Position numbers and translations under genes: made by a program
Origin: RGIG8597 sp050872545
Lineage (GTDB): Bacteria > Spirochaetota > GWE2-31-10
DNA length: 8,810 nt
Reading direction: 5' to 3'
Assembly (NCBI GenBank): GCA_050872545.1
Contig: JBNMHA010000097.1
Coordinates: 1 to 8,810, forward strand
The notes under the pieces: model-generated
Told to the model about the DNA's origin: nothing
The model's database searches: none
The model's input: only the letters and a program-made list of their open reading frames with translations
In this document: positions 1 to 5,979 of the stretch, one piece after another
Numbering within the stretch: the stretch's first letter is position 1
Layout of the letters: every line of letters begins with the position of its first letter

Positions 1-406
1 ATTCAAACATGTCATGTACGTTGTTTGCTGTTAAATATTCTGCTTTTCCTGTTATGCAGTTTGTTGCTGTCATAGTAAGCCGATTGAGATTTTTCTCGCA
101 TGTATCGTAGTCGAACGGCTGCAGGCGGTTCGGCAAATCATCGAAAATAAATTTAAAACCAAATATTCCGCCGTGAAAAATCAAGTTGCGGAAACTGATG
201 TAGCGCGGGTCATTTGCATACTTTTTCATAATTTCAAGATTTCTGCCGAATTGATGTGATAAAAATGAACATGCATGGCACGCTCCGGCAGATACAGCGT
301 ATATTTTATCGGGAAAAAAGTTTTCCTTTAACATTGCGTCCAAAACGCCTGCTGTGTAAATTGCGCGCATTGCTCCACCTTCCAAAATCAATGCTGTTTT
401 TCCCAT
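1..406 (-). CDS. Patatin-like phospholipase, YjjU type (3' part outside the window)
   Basis: Partial gene: the first 135 codons are present and the reading frame is open to the left edge. Patatin-fold enzymes are Ser-Asp acyl hydrolases acting on membrane lipids or other esters, normally in the cytoplasm or at the inner membrane. The N-terminus reads MGKTALILEGGAMRAIYTAG, matching the glycine-rich oxyanion loop. The nucleophile elbow follows as YAVSAGACHA, with Ser39 as the expected nucleophile, and then HQFGRN and an RYIS-NL stretch typical of the YjjU-like branch. The catalytic Asp lies beyond the edge. Two positions usually Gly are Ala here: residue 15 after Arg14, and residue 37 before Val-Ser. 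The start is set by AAGGA at 414-418, seven bases upstream. The gene is divergent from pepF. Family assignment is strong; the substrate is unknown. Confidence 0.87.
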   Translation of the reverse strand, partial: MGKTALILEGGAMRAIYTAGVLDAMLKENFFPDKIYAVSAGACHACSFLSHQFGRNLEIMKKYANDPRYISFRNLIFHGGIFGFKFIFDDLPNRLQPFDYDTCEKNLNRLTMTATNCITGKAEYLTANNVHDMFE

Positions 407-426
407 ATTTTCTTCCTTGTAAGTTT

Positions 427-454
427 ATTTTAAATAATATGATTTTTATGCCAA
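427..454 (-). promoter_or_regulatory. Candidate sigma70-type promoter for the patatin-like gene
   Basis: On the minus strand TTGGCA (449-454) and TAAAAT (427-432) are separated by 16 bases, each matching the consensus at five of six positions. Transcription would begin near 420 and leave a leader of about 14 bases carrying the ribosome binding site. The surrounding DNA is very AT-rich, so chance matches are likely and the call is tentative. Confidence 0.35.
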
Positions 455-561
455 AAAATATATAAAAAATCAACTTCAATTTATTGCTGCAAACAAAAGA
501 ATTTGAGTAAATTCCTTTTCCTGTATTTTATTTTGCAGTATAAGAATGTAATAATTTTTTT

Positions 562-566
562 GGAGG
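562..566 (+). promoter_or_regulatory. Ribosome binding site that fixes the pepF start
   Basis: GGAGG lies five bases before the ATG at 572. The frame is open upstream to a TTG at 503, but that codon has no Shine-Dalgarno match, and the 23 extra residues are hydrophobic and unlike the start of M3 peptidases. Confidence 0.85.
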
Positions 567-571
567 AAAAT

Positions 572-2356
572 ATGCCTAAATTGAGAAGTGAAATTAACGA
601 CAGCGACAAATGGGCTGTAAATGATATTTATGAAAACGATGCTTCTTGGGAAAAGTCTTTTGAAGCATTGCGCAAAGAAATAAGTGTGGTAGAAGCATTT
701 CAAGGTAAATTAAAAAGTGCTGCTGTAATTGCTGAATTTTATAAAGTAAGTGAAAAAACTGAACTTGAAATGGACAAGCTTTATACTTATGCGCACATGA
801 AGCACGATGAAGACACGGCGAACAGCAGCTACCGCAGTATGCAGGATAAAATTTACAGTGTATGCGTGGAGTATGGAGAAAAAATGGCCTGGGTTGCTCC
901 TGAGATGATGGAAATTGATGATAAAACAATGACCGAATTTTTGAACTCACAGGAACTTGCGCCTTATAAATTTTCAATCGAAAAACTTTTACGCAAAAAA
1001 AAATATGTGTTGTCCGAAAAAGAGGAACGCATTTTATCAGCGGCAAGTCTTCCGCTTTCGGCTGCAAGTGAAGCGTTCAGTGCATTGAACGATGCAGATA
1101 TGAAATTTCCGAGTGTAAAAGATTGTGCCGGAAATGACTGTGAGTTGTCGCACGGAATGTATTCAGTTTATCTGCGTTCTTCGGACAGAGAGCTGCGCAA
1201 AAACGCTTTTATTGCGTATCATAAAAAATATGATGAGTTTTCAAATACTCTTACTACTTTGCTTCAAGGTGAAATCAGAAATCATGTATTTTCGGCTAAG
1301 TCACGTGGTTATGAAACTGCGCTGGATGCTGCTGTTTTCGGGAAAAATATTGACCGCAGTGTGTATACAAATTTAATTCAAGCGGTTCATGATAATATTC
1401 ATATTTTGCATAAATACATAAAATATCGAAAAGAAAAGCTCGGAGTTGACAAGCTGCATTTTTATGATTTGTACGTTCCGTTGGCAGAACATGAGGAAAT
1501 TAAACTAACTTATGACGAAGCGCGCAGTCTTGTCCTTGAGGCGGTAAAACCGCTTGGTGAGCAGTATTGCGAAGTTTTGCGCAAGGGGCTTTATGAGGAA
1601 CGTTGGGTCGATATTTATGAAAATGAAAATAAACGCAGCGGTGCGTATTCTACCGGAAGTTATTTAACCAAACCGTATATTTTATTGAATTTTAACGGAA
1701 CTTTAGACAGTGCCAGAACTTTGGCGCATGAAGCTGGTCATTCAATGCACAGTTGGTTCACACATAATACACAATCGCCTACTTACGGCAGCTATCCTAT
1801 TTTTTTGGCAGAAGTTGCGTCTACTTTTAATGAAGAAATGATGAATAATTATCTACTGCAAAAGCATGGCGATGATAAAAAGTTCAAAGCTTATCTTCTT
1901 ACTTCAATGATTGAAGATATAAGAGCTACGTTGTTTCGCCAGACATTGTTTGCGGAGTTTGAACTGAAACTTCATGAAATGGCTGAAAATGGAATTCCTT
2001 TTACTGCCGATTTGTTGAAGAAAGAATATATGGATTTGTACCGTTTCTATTATGGCGATGAGCTTGTTCTTGATGATGAACTTGCTATTGAATGGGCAAG
2101 AATTCCTCATTTTTACTATTTCTATTATGTTTACCAATACGCTACCGGAATTTCAGCTGCAACTGCGCTGTATCGTCGTGTGGCAGCCGGCGGTAAACAG
2201 GAACTTGATGATTATTTAGGTTTTCTTAAAGCCGGAAATTCTCGCTATCCGCTTGATATTTTGCGTTCTGCCGGTGTTGACATGAGCAAGCCTGAACCGA
2301 TAACGGCTGCTATTTCTTATTTTGATGAACTTTTGACACAGTTAAAAAATTGCTGA
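572..2356 (+). CDS. pepF: Oligoendopeptidase F, M3 family zinc metallopeptidase
   Basis: A 594-residue cytoplasmic endopeptidase that would cleave short peptides, usually for peptide turnover and amino-acid supply. The zinc site is visible: HEAGH at residues 386-390 within LAHEAGHSMH gives the two His ligands and catalytic Glu387, and Glu414 in LAEVAST is placed to be the third ligand. Further M3B hallmarks are the aromatic-rich IPHFYYFYYVYQYATG at 511-526, whose His/Tyr residues line the active site in the family, and the C-terminal GNSRYPLDILRSAGVD. The N-terminal part is the expected helical lobe. Length is normal for PepF (about 600). There is no signal peptide. The start is chosen from GGAGG at 562-566. 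It is transcribed alone, divergent from the patatin gene, with no clear terminator after it. Identification is secure; natural substrates are unknown. Confidence 0.95.
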   Translation: MPKLRSEINDSDKWAVNDIYENDASWEKSFEALRKEISVVEAFQGKLKSAAVIAEFYKVSEKTELEMDKLYTYAHMKHDEDTANSSYRSMQDKIYSVCVEYGEKMAWVAPEMMEIDDKTMTEFLNSQELAPYKFSIEKLLRKKKYVLSEKEERILSAASLPLSAASEAFSALNDADMKFPSVKDCAGNDCELSHGMYSVYLRSSDRELRKNAFIAYHKKYDEFSNTLTTLLQGEIRNHVFSAKSRGYETALDAAVFGKNIDRSVYTNLIQAVHDNIHILHKYIKYRKEKLGVDKLHFYDLYVPLAEHEEIKLTYDEARSLVLEAVKPLGEQYCEVLRKGLYEERWVDIYENENKRSGAYSTGSYLTKPYILLNFNGTLDSARTLAHEAGHSMHSWFTHNTQSPTYGSYPIFLAEVASTFNEEMMNNYLLQKHGDDKKFKAYLLTSMIEDIRATLFRQTLFAEFELKLHEMAENGIPFTADLLKKEYMDLYRFYYGDELVLDDELAIEWARIPHFYYFYYVYQYATGISAATALYRRVAAGGKQELDDYLGFLKAGNSRYPLDILRSAGVDMSKPEPITAAISYFDELLTQLKNC

Positions 2357-2408
2357 TGTAGATCAAGTTCGACAATTGCAAAACAGCGATTTGCTAAAGT
2401 ATTGTAAT

Positions 2409-2423
2409 GGGGCTGTTCAATAA
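2409..2423 (+). repeat. Left copy of an imperfect 15-bp inverted repeat flanking aroE
   Basis: GGGGCTGTTCAATAA here matches the reverse complement of 3365-3379 at 13 of 15 positions. The matches stop sharply after AATAA. The sequence resembles the end of an insertion sequence, but no transposase is present. Confidence 0.4.
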
Positions 2424-2465
2424 GTTTAAGTCTTAGAGATCATTGAGCATCTGTCGAAATGACCA

Positions 2466-2495
2466 AGTACACTAATATGGTGGTTTCGGTATAAT
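2466..2495 (+). promoter_or_regulatory. aroE: Candidate aroE promoter with perfect -10 box
   Basis: TATAAT at 2490-2495 is a perfect -10 hexamer. The best -35 at 18-base spacing is AGTACA (2466-2471), which matches only three positions. Transcription would start near 2502, leaving a leader of about 74 bases that includes a small AT-rich hairpin at 2497-2512. The good -10 supports the call; the poor -35 limits it. Confidence 0.4.
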
Positions 2496-2564
2496 CAAAA
2501 ACTAAAGTTTTTAGCTTGCTCAACCATCGCATTTTCAACTTCTGGGACATCCTCATCTTTTTAT

Positions 2565-2568
2565 GGAG
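2565..2568 (+). promoter_or_regulatory. aroE: Ribosome binding site that fixes the aroE start
   Basis: GGAG sits seven bases before the ATG at 2576. The frame is open back to an ATG at 2516, but that codon has no ribosome binding site, and the extra 20 residues are not part of the shikimate dehydrogenase fold. Confidence 0.8.
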
Positions 2569-2575
2569 CATATTG

Positions 2576-3322
2576 ATGAATATTGATACAAGGACACAAA
2601 TATACGGAATAATCGGCGATCCGGTAGCGCATTCAAAATCCCCGGCAATGCAGAATAAATTTTTTGAAGATTCTGGAATTAATGCAGTATATCTCGCATT
2701 TCATGTTACTGCTGATAATCTGCCTGATGTTATTGCCGGTTTTAAGAAAATTGAGGAACTGCGTGGTTTCAATGTAACTGTTCCGCATAAAGTTAAAATT
2801 ATGAAATACCTTGATGAAACGGATCCGGTGGCGCAGAAAATCGGTGCGGTAAATACAGTTGTTGTAAATAACGGCAAATGGATTGGGTACAATACAGATT
2901 GGTACGGCGTTTTTAAGACTTTAGAGGAAAATAAAATTTCTGCTAATGCAAAAACTTTGATTATAGGTGCCGGCGGTGCGTCAAACGGTGTTATTTATGG
3001 ACTACAGCAATTTGGTATTTCGGATATTGATATTACAAACAGGACAATGGAAAAAGCTGCCGCAGCTGCAAAACAATTTAATATTGGCGTTACGGATTTT
3101 GCTTCGTATAAAGATAAGCTTGATGATTACCAAATGATTGTTAATACAACGACTGTGCCGTTTAATGAGCTGGTTTTGACTTTTAATAAAAATGTTGTTT
3201 ATTTTGATTTGAAGTATTATTTGGAATCAACGCCTGATTTTTGTATTGACGGTAAAACTATGCTTTATTATCAAGGTGCTAAGGCTTTTGAGTTGTGGAC
3301 GGGAAAAACTGTCGGAAAATAG
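2576..3322 (+). CDS. aroE: Shikimate dehydrogenase
   Basis: A 248-residue NADP-dependent enzyme reducing 3-dehydroshikimate to shikimate, in the cytoplasmic chorismate pathway to aromatic amino acids. The substrate-site residues are in order: Ser20 and Ser22 in HSKSPAMQN, Asn66 and catalytic Lys72 in GFNVTVPHK, Asn93 in GAVNT, catalytic Asp108 in YNTDWYG, and Gln233 in YYQGAKAFELW. The nucleotide half has the glycine-rich GAGGAS loop at 131-136 and the NRT motif at 155-157, where the Arg marks NADP rather than NAD preference. It is slightly shorter than the usual 270 residues, with compact connections in the C-terminal half. It stands alone between pepF and a convergent PilZ gene, with no other aro gene beside it. 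The start follows GGAG at 2565-2568. Confidence 0.95.
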   Translation: MNIDTRTQIYGIIGDPVAHSKSPAMQNKFFEDSGINAVYLAFHVTADNLPDVIAGFKKIEELRGFNVTVPHKVKIMKYLDETDPVAQKIGAVNTVVVNNGKWIGYNTDWYGVFKTLEENKISANAKTLIIGAGGASNGVIYGLQQFGISDIDITNRTMEKAAAAAKQFNIGVTDFASYKDKLDDYQMIVNTTTVPFNELVLTFNKNVVYFDLKYYLESTPDFCIDGKTMLYYQGAKAFELWTGKTVGK

Positions 3323-3349
3323 TAAGTGTGGCTAGCACCTTATTAATTA

Positions 3350-3379
3350 AGGGCAGTTTGTTGGTTATTGAACTGCCCT
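3350..3379. terminator. Hairpin between convergent aroE and PilZ genes
   Basis: AGGGCAGTT (3350-3358) pairs perfectly with AACTGCCCT (3371-3379), giving a 9-bp stem and a 12-base loop. Placed between two converging stop codons, it could end transcription from both sides. Neither flank has a strong T run (plus side GACCTTATCATTT, minus side TAATTAATAAGG), so efficiency is uncertain. A second overlapping arrangement, CCTTA/TAAGG around 3338-3352, would compete with it. Confidence 0.5.
3365..3379 (-). repeat. Right copy of the imperfect inverted repeat flanking aroE
   Basis: On the minus strand this reads AGGGCAGTTCAATAA, differing at two positions from GGGGCTGTTCAATAA at 2409-2423. It also forms the right arm and part of the loop of the 3350-3379 hairpin, so the similarity may come from terminator evolution rather than a mobile element. 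Confidence 0.35.
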
Positions 3380-3386
3380 GACCTTA

Positions 3387-4148
3387 TCATTTAGAAAGCA
3401 TTTTATTTTCCGTTTGTATGATTTTCATAAAGTCTTTAATTTGATGAATTTCCTCTTTTTTCAAGTTGAGAAATTTTATTCCCATTCCTTTAGGCAAATT
3501 GCTTTCTTCTTTTTGGTTAATCCAAACAACTTCACTGTAACATTTTATAATTTTGTTATCTAAAATCAGTGATATTGGAATTATATCTTCAGGATAAACT
3601 TTAATATTGTTTTCTTTATCAAGAATAAAAGCTCCGGATTCGGAAATATCGAAAGTTTCAAATTCATTATTTTGATAGACAATTTTTAAATTGTGGCGAA
3701 CTCTTGCAGATTGTTCCCACCATTTTACACGTGGATTAAGATACGGAGTACGAATTTCTTTTTTTATAAAGAAAACCATTGGAATTAATATTAGTAGGTT
3801 TACAAAGAAAACCAAATTAAAACGCGGTTGTACATCAATGTTTTCTTTGATAGATACGACGCTGAACAGAGACATTACAATTACCAGTGATGCATGAACT
3901 ACAAAATAAAACCAAGCCCATTTTTTTACTTTAAATAAGCCGTAGCACAGCGGAATTGTCGCAAGCCATAAAATTATATTTAGCAGCATGTAGGTCGGTT
4001 TTTCCAAAATAAAGTCTTGAAATGTGTTTAAAGCAACACTCGGCGGTGTTGTGGATAAGAATGCGACAATGTTGATGATTGGATAAAGTAAGTAAAAAAA
4101 TGAAAATATAATAATAAACTTGGGCTTTTTTTTGTATCCGTATTCCAT
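3387..4148 (-). CDS. Integral membrane protein with C-terminal PilZ domain (putative c-di-GMP receptor)
   Basis: A 253-residue protein with four predicted membrane helices (about 10-31, 52-72, 78-100 and 110-128) followed by a cytoplasmic PilZ-like domain (about 145-240). PilZ signs are D167-ISESG-172, matching the (D/N)xSxxG c-di-GMP motif, the strand IKCYSEVVWI (201-210), and the GMGIKFLNL strand (221-229). The N-terminal RxxxR motif is not canonical: if Arg149 in SARVRHNL is the second Arg, the first position is Glu145. Another Arg is at 151. The family usually couples c-di-GMP levels to motility or envelope functions; the membrane part offers no further clue. A ribosome binding site, TCCTT on the plus strand at 4155-4159, lies six bases from the start. 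It is convergent to aroE. It could be a readthrough target of the transporter unit 114 bases upstream, but may have its own promoter. Confidence 0.8.
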   Translation of the reverse strand: MEYGYKKKPKFIIIFSFFYLLYPIINIVAFLSTTPPSVALNTFQDFILEKPTYMLLNIILWLATIPLCYGLFKVKKWAWFYFVVHASLVIVMSLFSVVSIKENIDVQPRFNLVFFVNLLILIPMVFFIKKEIRTPYLNPRVKWWEQSARVRHNLKIVYQNNEFETFDISESGAFILDKENNIKVYPEDIIPISLILDNKIIKCYSEVVWINQKEESNLPKGMGIKFLNLKKEEIHQIKDFMKIIQTENKMLSK

Positions 4149-4201
4149 GTATGTTCCTTAAAATAAAAAAGTTAGGTGTTCATAATACTATAATCTTGTT
4201 T

Positions 4202-4215
4202 AAGAATATATTCTT
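4202..4215. promoter_or_regulatory. Perfect 14-bp palindrome upstream of the PilZ gene
   Basis: AAGAATATATTCTT is its own reverse complement. It lies about 53 bases upstream of the PilZ-protein start and 47 bases beyond the transporter stop. On the minus strand it directly precedes AT-rich hexamers that could be -10 boxes, such as TATTAT at 4182-4187, so it would sit near the -35 position. It could be an operator or a chance AT-rich palindrome. Confidence 0.3.
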
Positions 4216-4262
4216 TTAATTAAAATTAAAATTTTTAGTCGGTTGAACGAGTGTGTTGGTGT

Positions 4263-5105
4263 TTATCGTGTTCCTATCACAATTCCGGTTATAATTATTG
4301 CAGCGCAAACCAATTTGTGAGTTATATTTTTTTCTCGGAAAATAAATTTTCCTGCAAGAATTGTTATTATGCAGCCGGATTGTTTGATTAAAGTCATAAC
4401 GGTGATTTTGCTTGCTTCCATGCCGTTTGCGATAAAAAGGCATTTGTCTGCAATAACGAATAATATTGCCATTGTCCAAATCCAGGGATTTTTTACTGCC
4501 GAAGTAAAATTTGTTTGTGAACGAGATATTAAAACATATACGAAATACATTATTACCAAAAACAGCATGTACCAAAACTGAAGCTGCGAACTTGTAACAC
4601 TTCGCATTAATATTTTATCCATTAGTCCGGAAAGCGAGTTTAACATGCATGAAGCTATAGCTACTATAACTATAGCCGGGTGGACATGCTCCGATACTTT
4701 CCCATTTCGGCGGTATTTCAGAAGCAGAAGCCCAGACACAACGAGAATCAAGCCTATAGTTCTGAATATTGTCATTTCTTCATGAAGTACCGATATACCA
4801 AGAAAAGTTGCAAAAAGGACACGTGATAGATCAAGTATTCCGTATAAACTTACCGGCATGGCATGTATTGCATGAAAACTCAGTATCCAAGCAAGGAAAA
4901 TGATTAGCGATTTTAATGCAATGAGGCTTAAAAGTTTTATCGAAATGTTGCCTAAATTTGCAATGTTCGGAAGTACGAGAAGAAAAGAAAACAGTGTATA
5001 AAAGAATAAAACTTCAATTACAGTGTTTTTTTCAAGCGATTTCTTTTTGCAAACTTCTCTGGCACCTTTTAGAAGACCGTATATTAGAACAAGAACAACC
5101 CACAT
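4263..5105 (-). CDS. EamA-family (drug/metabolite transporter superfamily) membrane transporter
   Basis: A 280-residue inner-membrane protein with about ten predicted helices in two homologous halves, the classic 5+5 EamA/DMT design. The halves end in similar segments: LSRVLFATFLGISVLHEEMT (93-112) followed by a helix, and IKQSGCIITILAGKFIFREK (240-259) followed by a helix. The Glu109-Glu110 and Arg257-Glu258 turns sit in equivalent places. The superfamily exports or imports small metabolites; no substrate can be read from the sequence. It starts three bases after the stop of the DUF6901-like gene and has no recognisable ribosome binding site, so translation is probably coupled to that gene. 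No strong terminator follows; only AT-rich sequence is seen at 4217-4240. Family assignment is confident, function is not. Confidence 0.88.
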   Translation of the reverse strand: MWVVLVLIYGLLKGAREVCKKKSLEKNTVIEVLFFYTLFSFLLVLPNIANLGNISIKLLSLIALKSLIIFLAWILSFHAIHAMPVSLYGILDLSRVLFATFLGISVLHEEMTIFRTIGLILVVSGLLLLKYRRNGKVSEHVHPAIVIVAIASCMLNSLSGLMDKILMRSVTSSQLQFWYMLFLVIMYFVYVLISRSQTNFTSAVKNPWIWTMAILFVIADKCLFIANGMEASKITVMTLIKQSGCIITILAGKFIFREKNITHKLVCAAIIITGIVIGTR

Positions 5106-5108
5106 CGG

Positions 5109-5822
5109 CTAGTTGCAGCTGTCGGGAAAAAGGTACTTCAGGGAATCTACTTCACTTTCTAGTTCCATATTCAGCATTAATCCGCCTACGTTCAATATCG
5201 TGAGTGCATTTCTTGCAACATCACCCTCGCCTACATTTTCGAATCGTTTGCACATTCCGCAGTTTACTTCATCAACTAATTTATTTTGCCGCTTTAGTTC
5301 TTCAAATGAGAAGTCAACTTTTTTACCTTCTAAAAATGCATAGTATTGGCTTAAAAGATAGTTTGAAACGTGTCGGTATATTGTTTCTTCTACAGATGCA
5401 AAAGGTAGATGAAATCTGACCATTGATTTTAAAATTTTCATATTCGGACAGCCGCTTGCAGCCATAAATATTCCGAATATTGACCGCAGCCCTTGCTGAA
5501 CGGTTGTTTCTTTTGAATAAACACGTTCTTCCGTAGTTACTGTTATTTTAGCGTTCTCTGTTGAGCTGACATTTTGAAATGCATTGAATAATGCAGAAAG
5601 GTTGTAAGCTATTGGGCAGTTTTTATGGGTTTCAGTGTCCAGCGGGCAACAGGAACATTTATAGAATGATAATTTTGACCACTCGGTTTCATGGGAAGTC
5701 TCTGGAGTTTGTATCAGCATTGTTTCTTTGTTAATATTAACTGTGAATGTGATATTTTCTTTTGCAGATGATTCTGGAAACAAGAATTGGTATTTTATCC
5801 AGAATTTGTCCTCTGTATTCAT
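5109..5822 (-). CDS. Conserved cysteine-rich protein, DUF6901-like
   Basis: A 237-residue soluble protein with no signal peptide or membrane helix. The layout recalls the uncharacterised family I know as DUF6901: an N-terminal beta-rich part, a WSKLSFYKCSCCPLD cysteine segment (48-62), HKNCP (66-70), then YSKETTVQQGL, SGCPNM (123-128), MVRFHLPFASVEETIYR (134-150) and a helical C-terminal region. That name is from memory and needs a profile search. Cysteines are at 56, 58, 59, 69, 125, 188, 191 and 236, with C188-GM-C191 forming a CxxC pair, which could bind metal or be redox-active. No catalytic motif is recognised. It is the first gene of a two-gene unit with the EamA transporter. Its promoter is at 5865-5893, and CGGAG (plus coordinates 5829-5833) lies six bases before the ATG. 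Confidence 0.75.
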   Translation of the reverse strand: MNTEDKFWIKYQFLFPESSAKENITFTVNINKETMLIQTPETSHETEWSKLSFYKCSCCPLDTETHKNCPIAYNLSALFNAFQNVSSTENAKITVTTEERVYSKETTVQQGLRSIFGIFMAASGCPNMKILKSMVRFHLPFASVEETIYRHVSNYLLSQYYAFLEGKKVDFSFEELKRQNKLVDEVNCGMCKRFENVGEGDVARNALTILNVGGLMLNMELESEVDSLKYLFPDSCN

Positions 5823-5864
5823 AGACGTCTCCGAAATCTACATGTAAAGTTGTAATTTTCGGCG

Positions 5865-5893
5865 ATTCTAGCGTAAACAAAACAGCTTGTCAA
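5865..5893 (-). promoter_or_regulatory. Strong sigma70-type promoter for the DUF6901-like/EamA unit
   Basis: On the minus strand a perfect TTGACA (5888-5893) is followed, after exactly 17 bases, by TAGAAT (5865-5870), which matches TATAAT at five of six positions. Transcription would start near 5858, giving a leader of about 36 bases that contains the CGGAG ribosome binding site. It is the best promoter match in the window. Confidence 0.75.
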
Positions 5894-5916
5894 TTTTCTT
5901 TATGTGGTTTGATATT
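5887..5916 (+). promoter_or_regulatory. Candidate divergent promoter for the barrel gene, sharing the -35 region
   Basis: On the plus strand TTGTCA (5887-5892) matches the -35 consensus at five positions, and GATATT (5911-5916) matches the -10 at four, with an 18-base spacer. The -35 overlaps the minus-strand TTGACA almost completely. An alternative -10, TATGAT at 5927-5932, matches five positions but lacks a -35. Confidence 0.35.
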
Positions 5917-5966
5917 AGATTTTGTTTATGATATATGGAGAATTTGCAGTCCGTCAGAGGCTGTTT

Positions 5967-5970
5967 GGAG
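5967..5970 (+). promoter_or_regulatory. Ribosome binding site that fixes the barrel-protein start
   Basis: GGAG lies nine bases before the ATG at 5980, which begins a good signal peptide. The in-frame ATG at 5935 has no ribosome binding site and would bury the signal peptide behind 15 polar residues. Confidence 0.75.
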
Positions 5971-5979
5971 TATAAAATA

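Larger units (their letters stand above)
2357..2575. other. Intergenic region pepF-aroE with repeat-like sequence
   Basis: This 219-base gap has no convincing gene. It holds GGGGCTGTTCAATAA (2409-2423), which recurs inverted and imperfect beyond aroE. A GTCGAAATGAC element (2453-2463) lies shortly after GAGATC (2436-2441), reminiscent of short interspersed repeats in bacterial intergenic DNA. It also holds a perfect TATAAT (2490-2495) and a weak hairpin AAAAAC-TAAA-GTTTTT (2497-2512). Stems such as GCAAA/TTTGC just after pepF are short and lack a T tract, so no terminator is called. Confidence 0.5.

Noticed and set aside
503..571. N-terminal extension of pepF from a TTG at 503
   Set aside because: It has no ribosome binding site, while GGAGG sits five bases before the ATG at 572. 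The extra residues do not look like an M3 peptidase start or a real signal peptide.
594..1067. Minus-strand frame of 157 codons inside pepF
   Set aside because: It is a shadow of pepF. Its sequence is Cys/His/Phe-rich nonsense without domain features, and pepF on the other strand is certain.
2372..2406. Terminator after pepF from stems such as GCAAA/TTTGC and CAAT/ATTG
   Set aside because: The stems are four or five AT-rich pairs with no following T tract, and not stable enough to call.
2516..2575. N-terminal extension of aroE from the ATG at 2516
   Set aside because: There is no ribosome binding site at 2516, GGAG precedes 2576, and the shikimate dehydrogenase fold begins at the later Met.
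4216..4575. Minus-strand frame of 119 codons overlapping the transporter end
   Set aside because: It is a shifted-frame shadow of the EamA gene, Asn/Arg-rich, and opposed by the clear ten-helix protein in the true frame.
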